Assembly (NCBI GenBank): GCA_964020085.1
Contig: OZ026596.1
Coordinates: forward strand, 17,099,795 to 17,163,794
Source of the DNA: Micromussa lordhowensis
Lineage: Eukaryota; Cnidaria; Anthozoa; Scleractinia; Lobophylliidae
Length of the DNA: 64,000 nt
Reading direction: 5' to 3'
Part shown: positions 49,501 through 62,520 of the stretch, in pieces
How the letters are laid out: the number at the start of each line of letters is the position of its first letter
Numbering within the stretch: position 1 is the stretch's first letter
Position numbers and translations under genes: made by a program
Notes under the pieces: model-generated
What the model was told of the DNA's origin: nothing
Databases searched by the model: none
The model's input: the letters and a program-made list of their open reading frames with translations, nothing else

Positions 49501-51840
49501 ATTTTGCACCAACAATGACAGCTGTTTCGTTTATATTGCGCCAACAATGACAGCTGTTTTGTTTATTTTGCGCCAACAATAACAGCTGTTTTGTTCATTT
49601 TGCGCCAACAATAACAGCTGTTTTGTTTATTTTGCGCCAACAATGACAGCTGTTTTCTTTATTTTGCGCCAACAATGACAGCTGTTTTGTTTATTTTGCA
49701 TCAACAATGACAGCTGTTTTGTTTATTTCGACCCAACAATGACAGCTGTTTTGTTTATTTTGCGCCAACAATGACAGCTGTTTCGTTTATATTGCGCCAA
49801 CAATGACAGCCTTTTTTGTTTATTTTGCGCCAACAATGACAGCTGTTTTGTTTATTTTGCGCCAACAATGACAGCTGTTTTGTTTATTTTGCACCAACAA
49901 TGACAGCTGTTTTGTTTATTTTGCATCAACAATGACAGCTGTTTTGTTTATTTTGCGCCAACAATGACAGCAGTTTTGTTTATTTTGCGCCAACAATCAC
50001 AACTGTTTTGTTTATTTCGCGCCAACAATGACAGCTGTTTTGTTTATTTTGCGCCAACAATGACAGCTGTTTTGTTTATTTCCCCCCAACAATGGCAGCT
50101 GTTTTGTTTATTTTGCGCCAACAATGAGCGCTGTTTTGTTTATTTTGCGCCAGCAATGACAGCTGTTTTGTTTATTTTGCGCCAACAATGACAGCGGTTT
50201 TGTTTATTTTGCGCCAACAATGAAAGCTGTTTTGTTTATTTTGCGCCAGCAATGACAGCTGTTTTGTTTATTTTACGCCAACAACGACAGCTGTTTTGTT
50301 TATTTTGCGCCAACAATGAAAGCTGTTTTGTTTATTTTGCGCCAGCAATCACAGCTGTTTTGTTTATTTTGCGCCAACAATGACAGCTGTTTTCTTTATT
50401 TTGCGCCAACAATGACAGCTGTTTTGTTTATTTTGCATCAACAATGACAGCTGTTTTGTTTATTTCGACCCAACAATGACAGCTGTTTTGTTTATTTTGC
50501 GCCAACAATGACAGCTGTTTCGTTTATATTGCGCCAACAATGACAGCTGTTTTGTTTATTTTGCGCCAACAATGACAGCTGTTTTGTTTATTTTGCACCA
50601 ACAATGACAGCTGTTTTGTTTATTTTGCATCAACAATGACAGCTGTTTTGTTTATTTTGCATCAACAATGACAGCTGTTTTGTTTATTTTGCGCCAACAA
50701 TGACAGCAGTTTTGTTTATTTTGCGCCAACAATGACAACTGTTTTGTTTATTTCGCGCCAACAATGACAGCTGTTTTGTTTATTTTGCGCCAACAATGAC
50801 AGCTGTTTTGTTTATTTTCCATCAACAATGACAGCTGTTTTGTTTATTTCGACCCAACAATGACAGCTGTTTTGTTTATTTTGCGCCAACAATGACAGCT
50901 GTTTCGTTTATATTGCGCCAACAATGACAGCTGTTTTGTTTATTTTGCGCCAACAATAACAGCTGTTTTGTTTATTATGCGCCAACAATGACAGCTGTTT
51001 TGTTTATTTTGCGCAACAATGACAGCGGTTTTGTTTATTTTGCGCCAACAATGACAGCTGTTTTGTTTATTTTGCGCCAACAATGACAGCTGTTTTGTTT
51101 ATTTTGCGCCAACAATAACAGCTGTTTTGTTTATTTTGCGACGACAATGACAGCTGTTTTGTTTATTTTGCACCAACAGTGAGAGCTGTTTTGTTTATTT
51201 GCGCCAACAATGACAGCTGTTTTGTTTATTTTTCGCCAACAATGACAGCTGTTTTGTTTATTTTGCGCAAACAATGACAGCTGTTTGTTTATTTTGCGCC
51301 AAGCAATGACAGCTGTTTTGTTTATTTTCCGCCAACAATGGCAGCTGTTTTGTTTATTTTGCACCAACAATGACAGTTGTTTATTTTATTTTGCGCCAAC
51401 AATAAAAGCTGTTTTGTTTATTTTGCACCAACAATGACAGCTGTTTTGTTTATTTTGCGCCAACAATGACAGCTGTTATGCTTATTTTGCGCCAACAATG
51501 ACAGCTTTTTTGTTTATTTTCCGTCAACAATGACAGCAGTTTTGTTTATTTTCCGCCAACAATGACAGCTGTTTTGTTTATTTTGCGCCAACAATGACAG
51601 CTGTTTTGTTTATTTTGCGCCAACAATGACGGCTGTTTTGTTTATTTTGCGTCAACAATGACAGCTGTTTTGTTTATTTTGCGCCAACAATAGCAGCTGT
51701 TTTGTTTATTTTGCGCCACCAAAGACAGCTGTTTTGATTATTTTGCGCCAACAATGACAGCTGTTTTGTTTATTTTGCGCCAACAATGACAGCTGTTTTG
51801 TTTATTTTGCGCCAACAATGACAGCTGTTTTGTTTATTTT
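46510..51840 (+). repeat. 2,719-bp tandem duplication, nearly identical copies
   Basis: The series at 47,245-47,472 and 48,412-48,651 recurs at 49,964-50,191 and 51,131-51,370, offset 2,719 bp (85 units minus 1 bp). Copy one is about 46,510-49,229 and copy two about 49,230-51,840. Few differences are visible; one is GTGCC against GCGCC in the AATGAGCGCTG unit. This is one of the youngest duplications, or a collapsed or expanded assembly segment. Confidence 0.88.
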
Positions 51841-53199
51841 GCGCTAACAATGACAGCTGTTTTATTTATTTTGCGCCAACAATGACAGCTGTTTTGTTTA
51901 TTTTACGCCAGCAATGACTGCTGTTTTGTTTATTTCGCGCCAGCAATGACAGCTGTTTTGTTTATTTTGCGCCAACAATAACAGCTGTTTTGTTCATTTT
52001 GCATTAACAGTGACAGCTGTTTAGTCTATTTCAAGCCAACAGTGACAGCTTTTTTGTTTATTTTGCGCCAACAATAACAGCTGTTTTGTTTATTTTGCGC
52101 CAACAATAACAGCTCTTTTGTTTATTTTTCGCCGACAATGACAGCTGTTCTATTTATTTTGCGCCAACAATGACAGCTGTTTTGTTTATTTTGCGCTAAC
52201 AATGACAGCTGTTTTGTTTCTTTCGCGCCAACAATAACAGCTGTTTTGTTTATTTTGCGCCAACAATGACAACTGTTTTGTTTATTTCGCGTTAACTATG
52301 ACAGCTGTTTTGTTTATTTTGCGCAAACAATAACAGCTGTTTTGTTTATTTTGCATTAACAGTGACAGCTGTTTGGTTTATTTTAAGCCAACAGTGACAG
52401 CTGTTTTGTTTATTTCGCCCCAACAATGACAGCCATTTTGTTTATTTTGCGCCAACAATGACAGCTGTTTTGTTTATTTTGTGCCAAAAGTTACAGCTGT
52501 TTTGTTTATTTTGCGCTAACAGTGACAGCTGTTTTGTTTATTTCGCGTCAGCAATGACAGCTGTTTTGTTTATTTTGCGCAAACAATGACAGCTGTTTTG
52601 TTTATTTTGCGCCAACAATAACAGCTGTTTTGTTTATTTTGCATTAAAAGTGACAGCTGTTTGGTTTAATTTGTGCCAACAATGACTGCTGTTTAGTTTA
52701 TTTTGCGCCAACAATGACAGCTGTTTTGTTTATTTTGCGCCAACAATGACAGCTGTTTTGTTTATTTAGTGCCACCAATGACAAGCTGTTTTGTTTATTT
52801 CTCCCCAACAATGACAGCTGTTTTGTTTATTTTGCGCCAACAATGAGAGCTGTTTTGTTTACTTTGGGCCAACAAAGACAGCGGTTTTGTTTGTTTCGCG
52901 CCAACAATGACAGCTGTTTTGTTTATTTTGCGCCAACAATGACAGCTGTTTGGTTTATTTTCCGCCAACAATGACAGCTGTTTTGTTTATTTTGCGCCAA
53001 CAATGACAGTCGTTTTGTTTATTTTGTGCCAACAATGGCAACTGTTTTGTTTATTTTGCCCCAACAATGACAGCTTTTTTGTTTATTTTCCACCAAGAAT
53101 AACGGCTGTTTTGTTTATTTAGCGTTAACAGTGACAGGTGTTTGGTTTATTTTAAGCCAACAGTGACAGCTGGTTTTTTTTATTTTGCGGCAACAATGA

Positions 53200-56100
53200 C
53201 AGCTGTTTTGTTTATTTTGCGCCAACAATAACAGCTGTTTTGTTTATTTTGCGACGACAATGACAGCTGTTTTGTTTATTTTGCACCAACAGTGAGAGCT
53301 GTTTTGTTTATTTTGCGCCAACAATGACAGCTGTTTTGTTTATTTTTCGCCAACAATAAAAGCTGTTTTGTTTATTTTGCACCAACAATGACAGCTGTTT
53401 TGTTTATTTTGCGCCAACAATGACAGCTGTTATGCTTATTTTGCGCCAACAATGACAGCTGTTTTGTTTATTTTTCGCCAACAATGACAGCTGTTTTGTT
53501 TATTTTGCGCAAACAATGACAGCTGTTTGTTTATTTTGCGCCAAGCAATGACAGCTGTTTTGTTTATTTTCCGCCAACAATGGCAGCTGTTTTGTTTATT
53601 TTGCACCAACAATGACAGTTGTTTATTTTATTTTGCACCAACAATAAAAGCTGTTTTGTTTATTTTGCACCAACAATGACAGCTGTTTTGTTTATTTTGC
53701 GCCAACAATGACAGCTGTTATGCTTATTTTGCGCCAACAATGACAGCTGTTTTGTTTATTTTCCGTCAACAATGACAGCCGTTTTGTTTATTTTCCGCCA
53801 ACAATGACAGCTGTTTTGTTTATTTTGCGCCAACAATGACAGCTGTTTTGTTTATTTTGCGCCAGCAAAGACAGCTGTTTTGTTTACTTTCCGCCATCAT
53901 TGACAGCTGTTTTGTTTATTTTGCGCCAACAATGGCAGCTGCTTTGTTTATTTTGCGATAACAATGACAGCTGTTTTGTTTATTTTGCGCCAACAAAGAC
54001 AGTTGTTTTGTTTATTTTGCGCCAACAATGACAGATGTTTTGTTTATTTCGCGCCAACAATTGCAGCGTTTTTGTTTATTTTGCGCCAACAATAACAGCT
54101 GTTTTGTTTATTTTGCGCCAACAATGACAGCTGTTTTGTTTATTTTGCGCCAACAATGACAGCTGTTTTGGTTATTTTGCGCCAACAATGACAGCTGTTT
54201 TGTTTATTTTGCACCAAGAATAACGGCTGTTTTGTTTATTTAGCGTTAACAGTGACAGGTGTTTGGTTTATTTTAAGCCAACAGTGACAGCTGTTTTTTT
54301 TTTATTTTGCGCCAACAATGACAGCTGTTTTGTTTATTTTGCGCCAACAATGGCAGGTATTTTTTTTATTTTGCGCCAACAATGACAGCTGTTTTGTTTA
54401 TTTTGCGCCAACCAAGATAGCTGTTTTGTTTATTTTCCGCCAACAATGACAGATGTTTTGCTTATTTCGCGCCAACAATTGCAGCTATTTTGTTTATTTT
54501 GCGCCAACAATGACAGTTGTTTTGTTTATTTCACGCCAACAATAACAGCTGTTTTGTTTATTTTGCATTAACAGTAACAGCTGTTTGGTTCATTTTAAGC
54601 CAACAGTGACAGCTCTTTTGTTTATTTCGCGCCCACAATGACAGCCATTTTCTTTATTTTGCGCCAACAAAGACAGCTGTTTTGTTTATTTTCCCCTAAC
54701 AATGACAGCTGTTTTATTTAGTTTGCGCCAAAAATGACAGCTGTTTTGTTTATTTTACGCCAGCAATGACAGCTGTTTTGTTTATTTCGTGCCAACAATG
54801 ACAGCTGTTTTGTTTATTTTGCGTCAACAGTGACAGGTGTCTCGTTTATTTCGCGCCAACAATGACACCTGTTTTGTTTATTTTGCGCCAACAATAACAG
54901 CTGTTTTGTTTATTTTGCATTAACAGTAACAGCTGTTTGGTTTATTTTAAGCCAACAGTGACAGCTCTTTTGTTTATTTCGCGCCCACAATGACAGCCAT
55001 TTTGTTTATTTTGCGCCAACAATGGCAGCTGTTTTGTTTATTTTCCGGCAACAATAACAGCTGTTTGTTTATTTTGCGCCAACAATGACAGCTGTTTTGT
55101 TTATTTCGCGCCAACAATAAGAGTTGCTTTGTTTATTTCGCGCCAACAAAAAGAGCTGTTTTGTTTATTTTGCGGCAACAATGACAGCTGTTTTGTTTAT
55201 TTTGGGCCAACAATGACAGCTGTTTGGTTTATTTTCCGCCAACAATGACAGCTGTTATGTTTATTTTGCGCCAACAATGACAGTTGTTTTGTTTATTTTG
55301 CGCCAACAATGGCAGCTGTTTTGTTTATTTTGCCCCAACAATGACAGCTGTTTTGTTTATTTTGCACCAAGAATAACGGCTGTTTTGTTTATTTAGCGTA
55401 ACAGTGACAGGTGTTTAAATTAATTTTAAGCCAACAGTGACAGCTGTTTTTTTTTATTTTGCGCCAACAATGACAGCTGTTTTGTTTATTTTGCGCCAAC
55501 AATAACAGTTGTTTTGTTTATTTTGCGACGACAATGATAGCTGTTTTGTTTATTTTGCACCAACAGTGACAGCTGTTTTGTTTATTTTGCGCCAACAATG
55601 ACAGCTGTTTTGTTTATTTTGCGCCAACAATGACAGCGCTTTTGTTTATTTCACGCCAACAATGACAGCTGTTTTGTTTATTTTGCGCCAACAATGAAAG
55701 CTGTTTTATTTATTTTGCGCCAACAATGACAGCTGTTTTGTTTATTTTGCGCCAACAATAAAAGCTGTTTTGTTTATTTCGCGCCAACAGTGAGAGCTGT
55801 TTTGTTTATTTTGCGCCAACAATGACAGCTGTTTTGTTTATTTTGCGCCAACAATGACAGCTGTTTTGTTTATTTTGCAATGACAATGACAGCTGTTTTC
55901 TCTATTTTGCACCAACAGTGACAGCTGTTTTGTTTATTTTGTGCCAACAATGACAGCTGTTTTGTTTATTTTGCGCCAACAATGACATCTGTTTTTTTTA
56001 TTTTGCGCCAGCAAAGACAGCCGTTTTGTTTATTTTCCGCCATCAATGACAGCTGTTTTGTTTATTTTGCGCCAACAATGACAGCTGTTTTGTTTATTTT

Positions 56101-59100
56101 GCGCCAACAATGGCAGCTGTTTTGTTTATTTTGCGCCAACAATGCAAGCTGTTTTGTTTATTTTGCGCCAACAATGACAGCTGTTTTGTTTATTTTGCAC
56201 CAACAATGACAGCTGTTTTGTTTATTTCGCGCCAACAATGACAGCTGTTTTGCTTATTTTGCGCCAACAATGACAGCTGTTTTGTTTATTTTGCGCCAAC
56301 AATGCCAGCTGTTTTGTTTATTTTGCACCAACAATGACAGCTGTTTTGTTTATTTCGCGCCAACAATGACAGCCATTTTGTTTATTTTGCGACAACAAAG
56401 ACAGCCATTTTGTTTATTTTGCACCAACAATGGCAGCTGTTTTGTTTATTTTGCGCCAACAATCACAGCTGTTTTGTTTATTTTGCACCAACAATGACAG
56501 CTGTTTTGTTTATTTCGCGCCAACAATGACAGCTGTTTTGTTTATTTTGCGCCAACAATGGCAGCTGTTTTGTTTATTTTGCGCCAACAATAACAGCTGT
56601 TTTGTTTATTTTGCGACGACAATGACAGCTGTTTTGTTTATTTTGCACCAACAGTGAGAGCTGTTTTGTTTATTTTGCGCCAACAATGACAGCTGTTTTG
56701 TTTATTTTTCGCCAACAATGACAGCTGTTTTGTTTATTTTGCGCAAACAATGACAGCTGTTTGTTTATTTTGCGCCAAGCAATGACAGCTGTTTTGTTTA
56801 TTTTCCGCCAACAATGGCAGCTGTTTTGTTTATTTTGCACCAACAATGACAGTTGTTTATTTTATTTTGCGCCAACAATAAAAGCTGTTTTGTTTATTTT
56901 GCACCAACAATGACAGCTGTTTTGTTTATTTTGCGCCAACAATGACAGCTGTTATGCTTATTTTGCGCCAACAATGACAGCTGTTTTGTTTATTTTCCGT
57001 CAACAATGACAGCCGTTTTGTTTATTTTCCGCCAACAATGACAGCTGTTTTGTTTATTTTGCGCCAACAATGACAGCTGTTTTGTTTATTTTGCGCCAGC
57101 AAAGACAGCTGTTTTGTTTATTTTCCGCCATCATTGACAGCTGTTTTGTTTATTTTGCGCCAACAATGGCAGCTGCTTTGTTTATTTTGCGATAACAATG
57201 ACAGCTGTTTTGTTTATTTTGCGCCAACAAAGACAGTTGTTTTGTTTATTTTGCGCCAACAATGACAGATGTTTTGTTTATTTCGCGCCAACAATTGCAG
57301 CGTTTTTGTTTATTTTGCGCCAACAATAACAGCTGTTTTGTTTATTTTGCGCCAACAATGACAGCTGTTTTGTTTATTTTGCGCCAACAATGACAGCTGT
57401 TTTGGTTATTTTGCGCCAACAATGACAGCTGTTTTGTTTATTTTGCACCAAGAATAACGGCTGTTTTGTTTATTTAGCGTTAACAGTGACAGGTGTTTGG
57501 TTTATTTTAAGCCAACAGTGACAGCTGTTTTTTTTTTATTTTGCGCCAACAATGACAGCTGTTTTGTTTAATTTGCGCCAACAATAACACTTGTTTTGTT
57601 TATTTTGCAACGACAATGACAGCTGTTTTGTTTATTTTGCACCAACAGTGACAGCTGTTTTGTTTATTTTGCGCCAACAATGGCAGGTATTTTTTTTATT
57701 TTGCGCCAACAATGACAGCTGTTTTGTTTATTTTGCGCCAACCAAGATAGCTGTTTTGTTTATTTTCCGCCAACAATGACAGATGTTTTGCTTATTTCGC
57801 GCCAACAATTGCAGCTATTTTGTTTATTTTGCGCCAACAATGACAGTTGTTTTGTTTATTTCACGCCAACAATAACAGCTGTTTTGTTTATTTTGCATTA
57901 ACATTAACAGCTGTTTGGTTCATTTTAAGCCAACAGTGACAGCTCTTTTGTTTATTTCGCGCCCACAATGACAGCCATTTTCTTTATTTTGCGCCAACAA
58001 AGACAGCTGTTTTGTTTATTTTCCCCTAACAATGACAGCTGTTTTATTTAGTTTGCGCCAAAAATGACAGCTGTTTTGTTTATTTTACGCCAGCAATGAC
58101 AGCTGTTTTGTTTATTTCGTGCCAACAATGACAGCTGTTTTGTTTATTTTGCGTCAACAGTGACAGGTGTCTCGTTTATTTCGCGCCAACAATGACACCT
58201 GTTTTGTTTATTTTGCGCCAACAATAACAGCTGTTTTGTTTATTTTGCATTAACAGTAACAGCTGTTTGGTTTATTTTAAGCCAACAGTGACAGCTCTTT
58301 TGTTTATTTCGCGCCCACAATGACAGCCATTTTGTTTATTTTGCGCCAACAATGGCAGCTGTTTTGTTTATTTTCCGGCAACAATAACAGCTGTTTGTTT
58401 ATTTTGCGCCAACAATGACAGCTGTTTTGTTTATTTCGCGCCAACAATAAGAGTTGCTTTGTTTATTTCGCGCCAACAAAAAGAGCTGTTTTGTTTATTT
58501 TGCGGCAACAATGACAGCTGTTTTGTTTATTTTGGGCCAACAATGACAGCTGTTTGGTTTATTTTCCGCCAACAATGACAGCTGTTATGTTTATTTTGCG
58601 CCAACAATGACAGTTGTTTTGTTTATTTTGCGCCAACAATGGCAGCTGTTTTGTTTATTTTGCCCCAACAATGACAGCTGTTTTGTTTATTTTGCACCAA
58701 GAATAACGGCTGTTTTGTTTATTTAGCGTAACAGTGACAGGTGTTTAAATTAATTTTAAGCCAACAGTGACAGCTGTTTTTTTTTATTTTGCGCCAACAA
58801 TGACAGCTGTTTTGTTTATTTTGCGCCAACAATAACAGTTGTTTTGTTTATTTTGCGACGACAATGATAGCTGTTTTGTTTATTTTGCACCAACAGTGAC
58901 AGCTGTTTTGTTTATTTTGCGCCAACAATGACAGCTGTTTTGTTTATTTTGCGCCAACAATGACAGCGCTTTTGTTTATTTCACGCCAACAATGACAGCT
59001 GTTTTGTTTATTTTGCGCCAACAATGAAAGCTGTTTTATTTATTTTGCGCCAACAATGACAGCTGTTTTGTTTATTTTGCGCCAACAATAAAAGCTGTTT

Positions 59101-60000
59101 TGTTTATTTCGCGCCAACAGTGAGAGCTGTTTTGTTTATTTTGCGCCAACAATGACAGCTGTTTTGTTTATTTTGCGCCAACAATGACAGCTGTTTTGTT
59201 TATTTTGCAATGACAATGACAGCTGTTTTCTCTATTTTGCACCAACAGTTACAGCTGTTTTGTTTATTTTGTGCCAACAGTGACAGCTGTTTTGTTTATT
59301 TTGCGCCAACAATGACAGCTGTTTTGTTTATTTTGCGCCAGCAAAGACAGCCGTTTTGTTTATTTTCCGCCATCAATGACAGCTGTTTTGTTTATTTTGC
59401 GCCAACAATGACAGCTGTTTTGTTTATTTTGCGCCAACAATGCAAGCTGTTTTGTTTATTTTGCGCCAACAATGACAGCTGTTTTGTTTATTTTGCACCA
59501 ACAATGACAGCTGTTTTGTTTATTTCGCGCCAACAATGACAGCTGTTTTGCTTATTTTGCGCCAACAATGACAGCTGTTTTGTTTATTTTGCGCCAACAA
59601 TGCCAGCTGTTTTGTTTATTTTGCACCAACAATGACAGCTGTTTTGTTTATTTCGCGCCAACAATGACAGCCATTTTGTTTATTTTGCGACAACAAAGAC
59701 AGCCATTTTGTTTATTTTGCACCAACAATGGCAGCTGTTTTGTTTATTTTGCGCCAACAATCACAGCTGTTTTGTTTATTTTGCACCAACAATGACAGCT
59801 GTTTTGTTTATTTCGCGCCAACAATGACAGCTGTTTTGTTTATTTTGCGCCAACAATGGCAGCTGTTTTGTTTATTTTGCGCCAACAATGACAGTTGTTT
59901 TGTTTATTTTGCGCCAACAAAGACAGCCATTTTGTTTATTTTGTGCCAACAATGCAAGCTGTTTTGTTTATTTTGCGCCAACAATGACAGCTGTTTTGTT
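53200..60000 (+). repeat. Tandem duplication steps of about 3.2-3.4 kb
   Basis: The TTTGCACCAAGAATAACGG unit at 54,211 recurs at 57,445. AATGGCAGGTATTTTTTTT at about 54,349 recurs at 57,679 (offset 3,330). The series at 56,270 and 56,430 recurs at 59,568 and 59,728 (offset 3,298). Offsets differ by whole units (32 or 128 bp), showing later gain or loss of single and multiple units within copies. Confidence 0.8.
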
Positions 60001-60589
60001 TATTTTGCACCAACAATGACAGCTGTTTTGTTTATTTCGCGCCAACAATGACAGCTGTTTTGTTTATTTTGCGCCAACAATGGCAGCTGTTTTGTTTATT
60101 TTGCGCCAACAATGACAGTTGTTTTGTTTATTTTGCGCCAACAAAGACAGCCATTTTGTTTATTTTGTGCCAACAATGCAAGCTGTTTTGTTTATTTTGC
60201 GCCAACAATGACAGCTGTTTTGTTTATTTTGCACCAACAAAGACAGCTGTTTTGTTTATTTTGCGCCCACAATGACAGCCATTTTGTTTATTTTGCACCA
60301 ACAATGGCAGCTGTTTTGTTTATTTTGCGCCAACAATCACAGCTGTTTTGTTTATTTTGCACCAACAATGACAGCTGTTTTGTTTATTTCGCGCCAACAA
60401 TGACAGCTGTTTTGTTTATTTTGCGCCAACAATGGCAGCTGTTTTGTTTATTTTGCGCCAACAATGACAGTTGTTTTGTTTATTTTGCGCCAACAAAGAC
60501 AGCCATTTTGTTTACTTTGTGCCAACAATGCAAGCTGTTTTGTTTATTTTGCGCCAACAATGACAGCTGTTTTGTTTATTTTGCACCAA

Positions 60590-62520
60590 CAATGACAGCT
60601 GTTTTGTTTTTTTTGCACCAAAAATGACAGCTGTTATGTTTATTTTGTGCCAACAATGACAGCTGTTTTGTTTATTTTTGCGCCAACAATGGCAGCTGAT
60701 TTGTTTATTTTGGGCCAACAAAGACAGCTGTTTTGTTTATTTTGCGCCCACAATGACAGCCGTTTTGTTTATTTTGCGCCAACAATGGCAGCTGTTTTGT
60801 TTATTTTGCGCCAACAATGACAGCTGTTTTGTTTATTTTGCACCAACAATGACAGCTGTTTATTTTATTTTCCGCCAACAATGACAGCTGTTTTGTTTAT
60901 TTTAAGCCAACAGTGATAGCTGTTTTGTTTATTTCGTGCCAATAATGACAGCTGTTTATTTTGCGCCAACAATGACAGCTGTTTTGTTTATTTTGCGCCA
61001 ACAATGGCAGCTGTTTTGTTTATTTTGCGCCAACAATCACAGCTGCTTTGTTTATTTTGCGCCAACAATGACAGCTGTTTTGTTTATTTTGCGCTAACAA
61101 TGACAGCTGTTTTATTTATTTTGCGCCAACAATGACAGCTGTTTTGTTTATTTTACGCCAGCAATGACAGCTGTTTTGTTTATACGGCGCCAACAATGAC
61201 AGCTGTTTTGTTTATTTTGCGCCAACAGTGACAGCTGTTTTGTTTATATCGCGCCAACAATGACAGCTGCTTTGTTTATATTGCACCAACAATGACAGCT
61301 GTTTTGTTTATTTCCCGCCAACAATGACAGCTGTTTTGTTTATTTTGCACCAACAATAGCAGTTCTTTTGTTTATTTTGCATTAACAGTGACAGCTGTTT
61401 GGTTTCTTTTAAGTCAACAGTGACAGCGGTTTTGTTTATTTCGCGCCAACAATGACAGCTGTTTTGTTTATTTTGCGGCAACAATAACAGCTGTTTTGTT
61501 TATTTTGCGCCAACAGTGACAGCTGTTTTGTTTATATCGCGCCAACAATGACAGCTGTTTTGTTTATATCGCACCAACAATGACAGCTGTTTTGTTTATT
61601 TCCCGCCAACAATGACAGCTGTTTTGTTTATTTTGCGCCAACAATAGCAGTTCTTTTGTTTATTTTGCATTAACAGTGACAGCTGTTTGGTTTCTTTTAA
61701 GTCAACAGTGACAGCGGTTTTGTTTATTTCGCGCCAACAATGACAGCTGTTTTGTTTATTTTGCGCCAACAATAACAGCTGTTTTGTTTATTTTTCGCCG
61801 ACAATAACAGCTGTTTTGTTTATTTTGCGCCCACAATGACAGCTGTGTTGTTTATTTTGCACCAACAAAAACAGCTGTTTTGTTTATTTTGCGCCAACAA
61901 TGTTAGCTGTTATGTATATTTTGCGCCAACAGTAACAGCTGTTTTGTTTATTTCGCGCCAACAATGACAGCTGTTTTGTTTATTTTACCTCAACAATGAC
62001 AGCTGTTTTGTTTCGTTTGCGCCAACAATGACAGCGGTTTTGTTTATTTTGCGCAAACAATGACAGCTGTTTTGTTTATTTTGCGCAAACAATGACAGCT
62101 GTTTTGTTTATTTTGGACCCACAATGACAGCTGTTTTCTTTATTTTGCGCCAACAATGACAGCTGTTTTGTTTATTTTGCGATAAAAAAGACATATGTTT
62201 TGTTTATTTTGTGCAACAAAGACAGCTGTTTTGTCTATTTTGCGCCAACAATGACAGCTCTTTTGTTTATTTTGCGCCAACAATAACAGCTGTTTTGTTT
62301 ATTTTGCGCCAACAATGACAGCTGTTTTGTTTATTTCGCGCCAACAATGACAGCTGTTTTGTTTATTTTGCGCCAACAATGACAGTTGTTTTTTTTATTT
62401 TGCGCCAACAATGACAGCGGTTTTGTTTATTTTGCGCCAACAATGACAGCATTTTTCTTTCTTTTGCGCCAACAATGAAAGTTGTTTTCTTTACTTTGGA
62501 CAAACAATGACAGCTGTTTT
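60590..62520 (+). repeat. Displaced third copy of the 38.5-43.2 kb block
   Basis: The series at 60,678-60,884 matches 41,291-41,497 at an offset of 19,387 bp and continues with the same markers (TTTATACGGCGCC, AATAGCAGTTC, GACATATG) to about 62,520. A few private changes are present, for example TTGGACCCAC near 62,113. The 17 kb between the copies belong to other satellite subtypes, so simple tandem duplication does not explain its position. Confidence 0.82.
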
